Assembly: GCF_024497955.1 (NCBI RefSeq)
Contig: NZ_JANHKP010000015.1
Coordinates: 124,001 to 188,000 of the forward strand
Origin: Streptomyces sp. C10-9-1
Lineage (GTDB): Bacteria > Actinomycetota > Actinomycetes > Streptomycetales > Streptomycetaceae
Length of the DNA stretch: 64,000 bases
Direction of reading: 5' to 3'
Position numbers and translations under genes: made by a program. Positions 40,701 to 48,089 of the stretch are shown one piece after another. The notes beneath the pieces are model-generated. The model was given only the letters and a program-made list of their open reading frames with translations, was not told the DNA's origin and made no database searches. Position 1 is the stretch's first letter. Every line of letters starts with the position of its first letter.

Positions 40701-42742
40701 CCGCCCGCGGGGAGCGGGAGGCTGAACTCGCGGAATCCGCTGTAGTAGTCCATCTGCCGGCCCCGGGGGCTGTCCGTGCCCTCCAGGGGCTGCGGCCGAC
40801 CGGGAGCGGTGTGCCAGTAGCCGCGCAGCGACCCGTCCAGTGCCCGGGACTCCCAGTGCACGAGGAGTTCGCCGTCCACGAAGTGGAAGCCGGGGTCGCG
40901 CCAGGTGTCCCCGGCCGGGATCCGCAGATCGTGGGTGAGGACGGTGCCCTCGGGGCCGATGACCCGGGCCTGGGTGGGGCCGGCGACGACCAGATGGGGC
41001 CATGCCTCCGCGACGATCAGCTCGTCCACGTCCTCCTTGCGCACCAGGGCGGTTGCCGCCTCCTCCCAGGCGGGCCAGCCCAGTTCGTCCAGGAGCCCGG
41101 CCCGCAGCGTCCGGGCGAGGAGGTCGTCGACCCGGCCGCGGGCGGCCGCCCGGCGGACCTCGTCCGGGGCGAGGGCCAGCGCCTCGCCCGGAATCCAGGC
41201 CAGCCGCTCCAGGGCTTCGGGGAAGCCGGGCAGGCCGGCGGCCGACGACCGCGCGGCGACCGTGCGCACCCACTCGGTCAGCAGGGGCCGCCCGCCGGGC
41301 GAGGCGGCGAGCAGACGGACGGTGCGCTCTCCGTCCTCGTCGTCGAAGGACGCGTCGGCGGACCGGAGGAAGGCGGGCCGGAACCGGGGGTCGGCCGCCA
41401 GGGCCAGCAGGTCCCGCTGCCCCTCCCCCTGCCCCCAGGAGTTCAGGCGCAGGCGGCCTTCTCCCGGGTCGGCCACCGGCAGGCCCAGCGCCAGCAGCAG
41501 GTCCAGCAGGTCGACATCGGCCGTGTGCGGCAGCGGCGCCGCGCGCTCGGCGAGTTCCCGTCGCAGCCGCGGGGCCATCCGCTCCACCAGCGTGTACAGG
41601 GCCGGCATCCGGTCGGGCCGGTTCCACCGGTGCCGCCGGAAGTCCAGGAACCGCTCCAGCCAGCCCGCGCTGCCGTCGGCGGGGCGTACCGCGCCGGAGT
41701 CCTCGCCGTCGCACAGCCCGGCGGTGGCGCCGGACTCCTCCAGGATCTCCAGCCACAGGGCGGACAGGCCGTCGTCGTCGCTGTGCGGCAGGACGTCCAG
41801 CAGGGTGGCGCGCACGCCCGCGTCCCGGCGGGCGAGTGCCGCCAGGGCCGTGCGGTGGGCCTTCCACCAGCCGGCTGCCGCCCGCACCGTGCCGGCAAGC
41901 CCCAGCAACTGCGCCAGGTAGTCCTGTTCGGCCTCGCCGGACCGCTGCCCGTGGGCGGCCTTGGCAAGGCGCCGCACGTCCGCGGCCATCTGGGCCGACG
42001 GCGGAAGACCACCGGAGGTACGGCGCACGCACAACCGGACGTAGCGCCGCAGCGCCTCCTCCGCGGGGAGCCGTGCCGCCAGCTCCTTCGCGTATCCGGA
42101 CAGCGACTTCACCGGCAGCGCTCCCGCGAGCGCGAACTCCAGGAACACCGCGTCCAGACGGTCCTCGTCGACCGCCAGGCCGTGTTCGGCCTCGGCCTGG
42201 CGGGCCGCGGTGAACATCCGGCCGGCGAAGGCGAAGTTGTCCACTCCGAGGAAGGTCCGCCCGGCCTGCTCGTGGAAGGTGGGCAGGAAGTGCGGTACGG
42301 ACGCGGCCAGCCTGGCGGCCAGCTTCTGGTACGCCTCCAGTGCCGCCTTCGGCTTGGTCCTGGCACGCTGCGCCGCGCGCTCCATCTCCGGTACCAGGTC
42401 CAGGGCGCGGTGCCCGTCCTCGGGATGGTTGACCAGCACCCACTCCGGGAAGCCCAGCTCCCGGCGTGTGCCCACACCGACCACCGCCGGCGGGCCGTGG
42501 GGCTCCATGCCCATGAAGCCGCACGTCAGGTCCTCGGCTCCGCCCAGTGTCCCGGGGACCAGGCGCACCACCGTGCGGTCCGGGAGACCGGGATGGCGGT
42601 AGGCGCGGGCGGTGAGCTCCACCGCCCCCGGCCCGGCCCCCTCGGTGCCGGGCGGCAGCACCGCACCGGCCGCCAGCAGCTCCTCCGGATCGGTGCCCGG
42701 TCCCGCCGGGGCGGTGTCCCGGGTCATGGGGTGGTTGCTCAT
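37763..42742 (-). CDS. Giant DUF4132 domain protein (YehI/MolR-related)
   Basis: The 1659-residue soluble protein has no signal peptide or membrane segments. DUF4132 features include WLAHRLPEGDRLRAALP-like helices, RFSLSKQARTTLGVKVADAA, TRWKPAEVLPALLD and the terminal VVPGEPASDLYRRAWTRVR. The N-terminal 900 residues are helical-repeat-like with Ala/Leu-rich heptads. The DUF4132 region in E. coli YehI (MolR) is next to yehL-yehQ, paralleling this locus. The ATG overlaps the stop of the small DUF4132 gene (ATGA). Biochemical role unknown; large size suggests a scaffold or substrate platform for the MoxR/VWA machine. Confidence 0.85.
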   Translation of the reverse strand: MSNHPMTRDTAPAGPGTDPEELLAAGAVLPPGTEGAGPGAVELTARAYRHPGLPDRTVVRLVPGTLGGAEDLTCGFMGMEPHGPPAVVGVGTRRELGFPEWVLVNHPEDGHRALDLVPEMERAAQRARTKPKAALEAYQKLAARLAASVPHFLPTFHEQAGRTFLGVDNFAFAGRMFTAARQAEAEHGLAVDEDRLDAVFLEFALAGALPVKSLSGYAKELAARLPAEEALRRYVRLCVRRTSGGLPPSAQMAADVRRLAKAAHGQRSGEAEQDYLAQLLGLAGTVRAAAGWWKAHRTALAALARRDAGVRATLLDVLPHSDDDGLSALWLEILEESGATAGLCDGEDSGAVRPADGSAGWLERFLDFRRHRWNRPDRMPALYTLVERMAPRLRRELAERAAPLPHTADVDLLDLLLALGLPVADPGEGRLRLNSWGQGEGQRDLLALAADPRFRPAFLRSADASFDDEDGERTVRLLAASPGGRPLLTEWVRTVAARSSAAGLPGFPEALERLAWIPGEALALAPDEVRRAAARGRVDDLLARTLRAGLLDELGWPAWEEAATALVRKEDVDELIVAEAWPHLVVAGPTQARVIGPEGTVLTHDLRIPAGDTWRDPGFHFVDGELLVHWESRALDGSLRGYWHTAPGRPQPLEGTDSPRGRQMDYYSGFREFSLPLPAGGRTTGGGVLHRGDSVLPAERPVIGDGSSYWVWDRERDGEGSAGAGRAGAGWYAYDPATGQRGPRSVPAFLADALRTAPEGSTLLEARLLPANGTAASGAPEGGVLGWRVVGLPDGSQHGTDTEGRAVTVPSGCGRPVAALLFPGDDRPRAVTRGSYAVSLVDPDGAVTATADTDDPPGPFGEGTPILPPVEYWHCLRPRDPEGSAALRRADRDTAAALLKAASTDEGKGLREAVRALIPAVTHEALVTGIAGVARYAAARQEELDEVTARLDRQLTATRHEEEPAGPGDTLVRQALAGLVDGGYTRYGEADSDRALRRIRAVARAAHEARPTPADAGAAAAVRLHLDGPPLPQRSWPDLQAFADGCAAAAVRAAAVTTEPEHRDTLLAVLRELDAAGVASGAGPAPWRRFELHLAAQHLTPYQSKRRDGDWSGVLPLDGGACLVVVAWGGPREGEEGRVLTALLHDPSGRFEVPAPYTVRSSEPVGEPDRGAQWVREFLAELDERGPAPWLPAAAEEFARLTGVTSTTARLVLAGMPRTDEFGRFSLSKQARTTLGVKVADAAVAKDLLQGFDARFRRAVTSALLPAEPRRLWTEGPDVAAAARVWNARVGRRTPIPEAVLGDAVRAVRTRWKPAEVLPALLDPAAAPELSRDLNWQIKGDRVRRADGQDTGFDATALVGAVALAAWLAHRLPEGDRLRAALPAALAAVRDRLAHPGLMLDLDRYIDLPDFRAAAGAPTETGDGWERYGAVVLATHDDQPAPALRTALLDAAGEDPYLPALRAGTQERFPAEVALRLARDPRFGALLAGPGDPVEGERFEDGTWWPQDPTRSVPQLVGEAAEAYGLGADAAALYLMLLAMPDPTDRHTARWTGWRPARLKAARAELAAHGRLVVEARRTRAGRSLFLPGGWTALRSPLTPLEQWKLPLYGDLLAGQDSPLGVVVPGEPASDLYRRAWTRVREGDAPRFEELDVPRGGRR

Positions 42743-43605
42743 GCGTCCTTGCCTTCCTCGATGATCCGGCCGGCGTGCAGTGCCGCGGCCATCCGCATGC
42801 CCTCGGACCAGGCCACGGGTCCGACGTCGCGCAGCCTCAGGACCCGGCCGTCGCCGTCCCGCCACTGCAGGGCGCCGGTCTCGGTGTCGTCGTCCCAGTA
42901 GGGCTCCCCGATCCACACCGCCGCCTCGGTGGTCCGCCCGGCCTCCCGTACGAGGCAGGTGGCGCTGCCGCCCGAGACCCGGTAGCCGAGCGAGGCGGCG
43001 CGCGCCGCCAGACCGAACCGCGAGGTGTACGCCCCTCCGGCGTACTCCCTGACCTCGGTGCTCCCCGGGGCGGGGTGCTCCGGTGTGCGCCAGGTCGCCC
43101 GGTGGATCTGCTCGACCTTCTGCACCACGCCCAACTCGGCGGCGAACTCCCGCAGCTCGTCGAGGTCGGGCAGCAGGACGGGGTGCGGCAGCAGCACCGT
43201 CGGCGGCGCCATCCGCACGGTCTCGCCGTCGAGGTTCACCACCCGCAGCTCGCCGGACCCGGTGACATCCCTCAGCAGACCGGGCTCCTCCGGGTCCTCG
43301 CCGACGACCACCAGGTCGCGCAGCGCGGACTGCCACGCCTCGTCCGGCCACACCCGCGCCAGCAGCCCGGTCGGCACCGGCAGGGAGGAGACCATCCAGT
43401 TGTCCACGCGGGCCAGGCAGTCCTCGGCGTGCCGGTCCAGCCACCGCGCGAAGCGCCGCAGCCGGTCGACCTCGGGGTGGTCCCTGAGTGCCTTCGGCAG
43501 CGTCTTCAACTGCCGCCCCGCGGACCGCCCGGTCGTCGACCGGGCGGTCACCCGGCCCCCCACCAGGGCGATTTCGTACCCGTCTCCCGCTGCCAGCCAA
43601 CCCAC
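42739..43605 (-). CDS. Small DUF4132 domain protein
   Basis: The 288-residue product has DUF4132-like elements: WLAAGDGYEIALVGGRVTAR, LKTLPKALRDHPEVDRLRRF, ARWLDRHAEDCLARVDNWMV, then WPDEAWQSALRDLVVV and ending WSEGMRMAAALHAGRIIEEG. GTG 43605 is chosen since it begins the conserved block and has GGCGGGGAC upstream; the longer frame runs into the promoter. First gene of the operon with the giant DUF4132 protein. It looks like a stand-alone version of the terminal DUF4132 module. Confidence 0.82.
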   Translation of the reverse strand: MGWLAAGDGYEIALVGGRVTARSTTGRSAGRQLKTLPKALRDHPEVDRLRRFARWLDRHAEDCLARVDNWMVSSLPVPTGLLARVWPDEAWQSALRDLVVVGEDPEEPGLLRDVTGSGELRVVNLDGETVRMAPPTVLLPHPVLLPDLDELREFAAELGVVQKVEQIHRATWRTPEHPAPGSTEVREYAGGAYTSRFGLAARAASLGYRVSGGSATCLVREAGRTTEAAVWIGEPYWDDDTETGALQWRDGDGRVLRLRDVGPVAWSEGMRMAAALHAGRIIEEGKDA

Positions 43606-43703
43606 CGCAGTCCCCGCCCTTCGCGCACGTGCACCGGCGCACACGCCGAAGGCCCGGGCACACCCGCGCCACGGCCTCCGGCAACGCCGTACTGACGCAC
43701 CGA

Positions 43704-43726
43704 ACACTAGGTGCCGCCACCGACAA
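43704..43726 (-). promoter_or_regulatory. RecA-NDp (PafBC-type) DNA-damage promoter of the DUF4132 operon
   Basis: On the - strand: TTGTCGGTG (43726-43718), 8 bp, TAGTGT (43709-43704). This is an exact match to TTGTCRGTG-N8-TANNNT. The expected transcript start is about 92 nt upstream of the GTG at 43605. The remaining part of the 43606-43997 gap shows only GC-rich sequence and the leaderless promoter of the divergent exonuclease gene. Confidence 0.85.
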
Positions 43727-43997
43727 CCGGTCCGGGGGCCGCGGCGAGCGGTCCGGGGGCGCCGCGCTCCGGTCGCGTGCCCCGGCCCGCGCACGCGGCG
43801 ATTGCGGGTGGCTCGGGAGGGCCCTGCGGGCCGAGGGCCGTCCTGTCACACCCCGGTGGATCGGTGTGCGGCCCTCCGGTACGGTGCACCGCACGGCGGA
43901 GGGCCGCGTTCCCGACCGGTGCGGGCGGTGCGGCGGGGTGACGTGGCTGCCCTCGTGGGCCCGCCGGGCAGGGCGGGACAGGCCTTAGGCTCCCCTC

Positions 43998-44579
43998 ATG
44001 GACGCTGACGGGATATCGCTGCTGAACGTCGTGGACGTCGAGGCCACTTGCTGGGAGGACCGGCCCCCGCCGGGCGAGGTCAGCGAGATCATCGAGATCG
44101 GGCTGACGGTGGTGGACCTGGCCGCGCGGGAGCGGCTGGCCAGGCACCGGATCCTGGTGCGGCCCGCGCGCTCGTCGGTGAGCCCCTTCTGCACCGATCT
44201 GACAGGTCTGACGCAGGACGAGGTGGACGGCGGACTGTCCTTCGCCGAGGCCTGCCGCGAGCTCGCCGCCGAGCACCGGGCCGGGCGGCGTCCGTGGGCC
44301 AGCTGGGGCGACTACGACCGCAGGCAGTTCACCCGGCAGTGCCGGGCCACCGCCACCCCCTACCCCTTCGGCTCCCGGCACACCAACGCCAAGGCCGTGT
44401 TCACCGAGGCCCGGGGACTGCGCAGGCGCCCGGGCATGGCGCAGGCGCTGGACCTCGCCGGACTGCCCCTGGAGGGCCGCCACCACCGGGGCGAGGACGA
44501 CGCCTGGAACATCGCCGCGCTGGTGCTCGCTCTCGCGGAGCAGGGGGCGTGGCCGACGGCGGAGGGCGCGCCGGGGTGA
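43998..44579 (+). CDS. DEDD-type 3'-5' exonuclease (ERI-1/KapD-like)
   Basis: The 193-residue product has the DEDD nuclease motifs: NVVDVEATCWE (Exo I, D and E at about 13-15), IEIGLTVVD, the Exo II aspartate in WASWGDYDRRQF and the Exo III HHRGEDDAWNIAAL (H-x4-D, about 165-170). It resembles ERI-1/KapD-type RNA or DNA trimming exonucleases. TAGGCT (43986-43991) ends 6 bp before the ATG and no ribosome site exists, so the mRNA is probably leaderless. It is divergent from the damage-inducible DUF4132 operon. Confidence 0.9.
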   Translation: MDADGISLLNVVDVEATCWEDRPPPGEVSEIIEIGLTVVDLAARERLARHRILVRPARSSVSPFCTDLTGLTQDEVDGGLSFAEACRELAAEHRAGRRPWASWGDYDRRQFTRQCRATATPYPFGSRHTNAKAVFTEARGLRRRPGMAQALDLAGLPLEGRHHRGEDDAWNIAALVLALAEQGAWPTAEGAPG

Positions 44580-44589
44580 GCGGTCCCGG

Positions 44590-44611
44590 GCCGCAGCGGG
44601 CGCGCTGCGGC
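44590..44611. terminator. Hairpin between convergent exonuclease and MBL genes
   Basis: GCCGCAGCG (44590-44598) pairs with CGCTGCGGC (44603-44611), loop GGCG. It is 10 bp after the exonuclease stop and the only strong hairpin in the 78-bp convergent gap. Confidence 0.65.
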
Positions 44612-44657
44612 GCGGGAGCACCGGGTGCGTGCCGCCGTGCCGGTGCGGGCCCGCCGC

Positions 44658-45851
44658 TCAGGCGAGGTCGAGATCGCCCCTGCGGGCCTCGGCGGGGGCC
44701 TCCGCCCGCTCCGGCGGGCGCCAGGCGGGGGTGAGCGGCGCGGACACCGCGCGCCACCAGGGGTCGGCGGGCAGGGCGCCCGACGGTTCGAAGGGCTCGC
44801 CCGGACGGGGGAAGGCGGCGGCCTGGCCCGCCTCGTCGGCCGCGTCCCTCGTCCACTCCCCCGGCTCGGCCCACGGGTGGGGTGCGAGGTTGAAGGTGCC
44901 CCAGTGGATGGGCAGGAGGACTCCCGCCGGAACTCCGCCCTGGAGGTCGAGGTGGGCCCGCAGCCCCTCGTCGGGGCGCATGTGGATGTCCGGCCAGTAG
45001 TCCGAGTAGGCACCGATCTGGATCATGGTGGCGTCGAAGGGGCCGTGCTGGGCACCGATGTCGGCGAAGCCGGGGAAGTACCCCGTGTCCCCGCTGTGGT
45101 AGATCCGGTGCTCGGGCCCGGCGACGGCCCAGGAGGCCCACAGGGCGTGCTGCCGGTTGCGCAGGCCCCGGCCGCAGAAGTGGCGTGCCGGGGTGGCGGT
45201 CAGGCGCAGGCCCGCGATGTCGGTGGTCTCGTTCCAGTCGAGCTCGCGCAGCCGGTCCGGTGCCACGCCCCAGCGCTCCAGATGGGCCCCGACCCCCAGG
45301 GGCACCGCGAAGACGGTGCCGGACCCGACGAGGTCGCGGATCGTGGGAAGGTCGAGGTGGTCGTAGTGGTCGTGCGAGATCACCACGGCGTCGACGGTGC
45401 CGAGGGAGGCCAGCGGGACGGGCACGCGGTGCAGTCTGCGGGGGCCGACGAAGTCGAAGGGGGAGCAGCGCTGCCCCCAGACGGGGTCGAACAGGACCCG
45501 CCGGCCGTCGATCTCCGCCAGGACGCTGGAGTGCCCCATCCAGGTCAGACGCAGGCCGGAGGCGGGCCGCCGGGCCAGGTCGGCGAGGGTGGTGCCGTGG
45601 ACGGGCACCGTGCCGGACGGGCTGCGGCGGGCCCGCGCCTCCTTCTCGAAGTAGATCCGGGCGAATTCCGACAGGGAGGCGCCGGAGGGGCGCGTCCGGG
45701 CGCCGACCGGGTTCCGGAAGGAGCCGTCGGAGAAGTTGGGCGAGTTCCGGATGCGCTGCAGGCGCTCACCCGAAGGGTCGGCGCCGAAGGCGGCGGTCCT
45801 GAGGGCGCGCAGCCGCGCACGCAGCGGGTGGAAGGGACCTGCGCCGGTCAC
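44658..45851 (-). CDS. MBL-fold metallo-hydrolase (UlaG/NAPE-PLD-like)
   Basis: The 397-residue product has the metallo-beta-lactamase signature VVISHDHYDHLDLPT (H-x-H-x-D-H, about 168-175), WMGHSSVLAEIDGRRVLFDP (about 118-137), HFCGRG, YHSGDTGYF and LPIHWGTF as successive metal ligands. The style matches NAPE-PLD-like phospholipase/UlaG lactonase proteins. GTG 45851 has an ideal AGGAGG site. Substrate unknown. No coupled neighbour. Confidence 0.88.
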   Translation of the reverse strand: MTGAGPFHPLRARLRALRTAAFGADPSGERLQRIRNSPNFSDGSFRNPVGARTRPSGASLSEFARIYFEKEARARRSPSGTVPVHGTTLADLARRPASGLRLTWMGHSSVLAEIDGRRVLFDPVWGQRCSPFDFVGPRRLHRVPVPLASLGTVDAVVISHDHYDHLDLPTIRDLVGSGTVFAVPLGVGAHLERWGVAPDRLRELDWNETTDIAGLRLTATPARHFCGRGLRNRQHALWASWAVAGPEHRIYHSGDTGYFPGFADIGAQHGPFDATMIQIGAYSDYWPDIHMRPDEGLRAHLDLQGGVPAGVLLPIHWGTFNLAPHPWAEPGEWTRDAADEAGQAAAFPRPGEPFEPSGALPADPWWRAVSAPLTPAWRPPERAEAPAEARRGDLDLA

Positions 45852-46377
45852 GGCACCTCCTGGTGGTCGGCGGTTGCTTCCATTATGGGTTTTCCCCGGC
45901 ACTCCGGCCGGTCCGGACGGGCGCCCGCGGTCCCCGGGCAACGTGTGCGCGGGTCGCCGTGTTCCCCGCCGGGCCGCCGGACGTGCCCGTGGCGCCCCCT
46001 CCTCGGGGCGGACGCCGGGCCACGGCGGCGTCCGCGGGCGGGGGGCGTCCGGGGGCGGGGGGGGCGTCCGGGGCGGGTGTCACATCCGGCCGGGCCCGCC
46101 CCGTCGTACGGGTGGAGATCCGGACACCGCCTCAGGAGGCCGCCATGCCCCGCTCGCCGTCGGCGCCCCGCCCCTTCCCGGCACCCGGGGCACCCGTGGC
46201 GGGTCCGCGGCGGGTGCCCGAGCCGGTGGGGCACCCGGCGCCGGGCAGCCGGGACACCGGGATGCACGGCGTGTGGGAGCCGGGCCGCGGAGCGCTGCGC
46301 CGCTCCCACGGAATGACCGGAATTAGAGCCTCCGCACTCTGGACCCGCGCCAAGATCCGCTGTGTAGGGTGACGGCC
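45852..46377. other. Divergent intergenic region between MBL and TetR genes
   Basis: A 526-bp gap. A potential 75-codon Pro/Arg-rich frame (46145-46372) has AGGAGG upstream but overlaps the TetR promoter and lacks a recognisable product; I do not call it. The rest is GC-rich with homopolymeric G runs at about 46035-46075. A leaderless promoter for the TetR gene occupies the right end. Confidence 0.4.
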
Positions 46378-46998
46378 GTGGCCAGAGTCCGATTGAGCGT
46401 TGCGCAGCGCCGGGAGGAGCTGCTGAACGCCGCCGTGGAGCAGATCGAGCAGCGCGGTGCGGCGGCGGTGCGGATCGCCGACGTCGCCACCGCGCTCGGT
46501 GTCAGCAACGCTCTCGTCCTCTACCACTTCTCCTCCAGGGAGCAGCTGGTGGCCGCCGCGTTCAGCCATGCCGCCGACGCCGACCTGCGGCATCTGCGCA
46601 AGATCGCCGCCCGGCGCACCTCCGCGCTGCGGCGCCTGCGCTCGGCGGTGCGCTGGTACGCGCCGACGGGTCAGGCCAAGGGGTGGCGCCTGTGGATCGA
46701 GGCGTGGTCGATGTCGCTGCGCGATCCGGACCTGCGCGATCTGTCGCGCGGGCTCGACCAGCAGTGGAAGTCCGCCCTGGCCGAGGTGATCGCGGAGGGC
46801 GCCGCGGCGGGCGAGTTCTGCTGCGAGGACCCGGCGGCGGCCGCCTGGCGCCTGACGGCCTTCCTGGACGGCCTCGCCGTGCAGATGACCTGCTACGCCG
46901 GTGCCGTGTCCCGTGCGGCCATGCTCCAGTGGGCGGACGACGCGCTCGCCCGCGAGCTGGGGCTGGACCGGGAGGTGCCGGCGCCGGCGGGCGGCTGA
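46378..46998 (+). CDS. TetR family regulator, probably leaderless
   Basis: A 206-residue TetR protein with HTH at about 12-58 (LNAAVEQIEQRGAAAVRIAD, GVSNALVLYHFSSREQLVAA) and a BetI-like C-terminal domain (VRWYAPTGQAKGWRLWIEAW, FLDGLAVQMTCYAG). The -10 hexamer TAGGGT at 46365-46370 ends 7 bp before GTG 46378 and there is no ribosome site, which points to a leaderless mRNA starting at that GTG; a GTG at 46369 lies inside the -10 and is excluded. The TetR_C_6/BetI style often controls osmolyte or choline/polyamine-type genes, but none lies nearby. Confidence 0.87.
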   Translation: MARVRLSVAQRREELLNAAVEQIEQRGAAAVRIADVATALGVSNALVLYHFSSREQLVAAAFSHAADADLRHLRKIAARRTSALRRLRSAVRWYAPTGQAKGWRLWIEAWSMSLRDPDLRDLSRGLDQQWKSALAEVIAEGAAAGEFCCEDPAAAAWRLTAFLDGLAVQMTCYAGAVSRAAMLQWADDALARELGLDREVPAPAGG

Positions 46999-47041
46999 GG
47001 TCCCGGTCCCCGTGCGCCGCCTGCCCGGGAGCGGGCGGGAC

Positions 47042-47062
47042 GGCCGGGCGGCCCGCCCGGCC
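47042..47062. terminator. Hairpin between convergent TetR and SGNH genes
   Basis: GGCCGGGCG (47042-47050) pairs with CGCCCGGCC (47054-47062), 3-nt loop, in the 95-bp convergent gap. Confidence 0.6.
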
Positions 47063-47093
47063 CCGGGATCCGGGGCGGGGCGGCCGCGGTGCC

Positions 47094-47885
47094 TCACAGG
47101 GGCATGAGGTCCGGGCGCTTGGCCTCGACGTGGTCGCCGGAGCTCTGGCCGCGCAGGCGGCGGCCGATCCAGGGCACCAGGTGGTCGCGGGCCCAGTGGA
47201 TGTCGTCGCGACGCACCTCCAGGGCGCCCCGCGGGGGCAGCGGCGGCCAGGGCTGGTCGGGGTCGGCGGGCACCTCGATGCCGAGCACCTGGGCGGCCCG
47301 GAGCGCGACCCGGGTGTGCCCCTCGGGGGAGAGGTGCAGCCGGTCGGCGTCCCAGGCCCGCCGGTCCTGCACGGACCTCAGGGACCAGAGGTCGAGGACG
47401 GGGCAGCCGTAGCGGTCGGCGATCGCCCTGACGTGTGCGGTGTAGGTGGCGATCTTGCCCCGCAGGTGGCGCAGGACGGGGACGTCCCGGGTGTCGAAGC
47501 CGGTGGTCACCATGACCGTGCCGACCGAGGAGGTCAGATCCGCCACGGCGCGCTCGAAGCGGGCTGCGACGTCGTCGGGGTCTGTGCCGGGGCGGATGAT
47601 GTCGTTGCCGCCCGCGCAGAAGGAGACCAGGTCGGGGGCGAGCTCCTTCGCCCTCGGGACCTGGTCGGCCACGATCTGGTCGAGGAGCTTGCCGCGCACG
47701 GCCAGGTTGGCGTAGCGGAAGGCGCCCTCCGGCGCGAGGTCGTCCAGGATCACCGCGAAGCGGTCGGCCCAGCCGACGAACGCGCCGTCCGGTCCGGGGT
47801 CGCCGACACCCTCGGTGAAGCTGTCACCGATCGCTGCGTACGACCCGAATGTGCCGCTGGTCCGTGTTCTCGAATCGTCTGCCAC
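47094..47885 (-). CDS. SGNH/GDSL hydrolase
   Basis: The 263-residue product has all four SGNH blocks: AAIGDSFTEGVGD (Ser, about 20), a central LAVRGKLLD glycine block, SFCAGGNDIIRPG (Asn, about 94) and DADRLHLSPEGHTRVAL (Asp and His, about 188-191). No signal peptide, so a cytosolic esterase or lipase. The GTG start at 47885 follows AATACTGTCCC, with TACTGT as a likely -10 only 3 bp upstream; a very short or absent leader is possible. Stand-alone gene. Confidence 0.9.
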   Translation of the reverse strand: MADDSRTRTSGTFGSYAAIGDSFTEGVGDPGPDGAFVGWADRFAVILDDLAPEGAFRYANLAVRGKLLDQIVADQVPRAKELAPDLVSFCAGGNDIIRPGTDPDDVAARFERAVADLTSSVGTVMVTTGFDTRDVPVLRHLRGKIATYTAHVRAIADRYGCPVLDLWSLRSVQDRRAWDADRLHLSPEGHTRVALRAAQVLGIEVPADPDQPWPPLPPRGALEVRRDDIHWARDHLVPWIGRRLRGQSSGDHVEAKRPDLMPL

Positions 47886-48045
47886 GGGACAGTATTTTTC
47901 CCGCCCGGATGTGACCTACGCGACCGTAGGGAGGGGTTGACGCCGGGTGATCTTTACCACCGGTCAAGTTTCCCCCAAGCCGGAATACGCGGAGTCCCCC
48001 GCTCCGCGGGTGGCGGTGCGGGGGATTCGTCGAGGTCCGCGGAGC

Positions 48046-48076
48046 CCTCCGCCGCCGGCGGGGCCGGCGGTGGAGG
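48046..48076 (-). terminator. Hairpin terminator of the LysM-M23 gene
   Basis: CCTCCGCCGCCGGC (48046-48059) pairs with GCCGGCGGTGGAGG (48063-48076) with one mismatch and a 3-nt loop, 14 bp beyond the leftward stop codon. Confidence 0.65.
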
Positions 48077-48089
48077 CGTGCGGGAAGCG

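Noticed and set aside
37157..42901. Very long + strand open frame (1914 codons) and many others opposite real genes
   Set aside because: They mirror the DUF4132 and other genes on the opposite strand, have monotonous Gly/Arg/Ala/Pro composition and no domains. High GC makes such antisense frames open by chance.
46145..46372. 75-codon Pro/Arg-rich frame with AGGAGG upstream
   Set aside because: It overlaps the -10 of the leaderless TetR gene, has no recognisable features and its composition is like the surrounding GC-rich noise. Kept as a remote possibility only.
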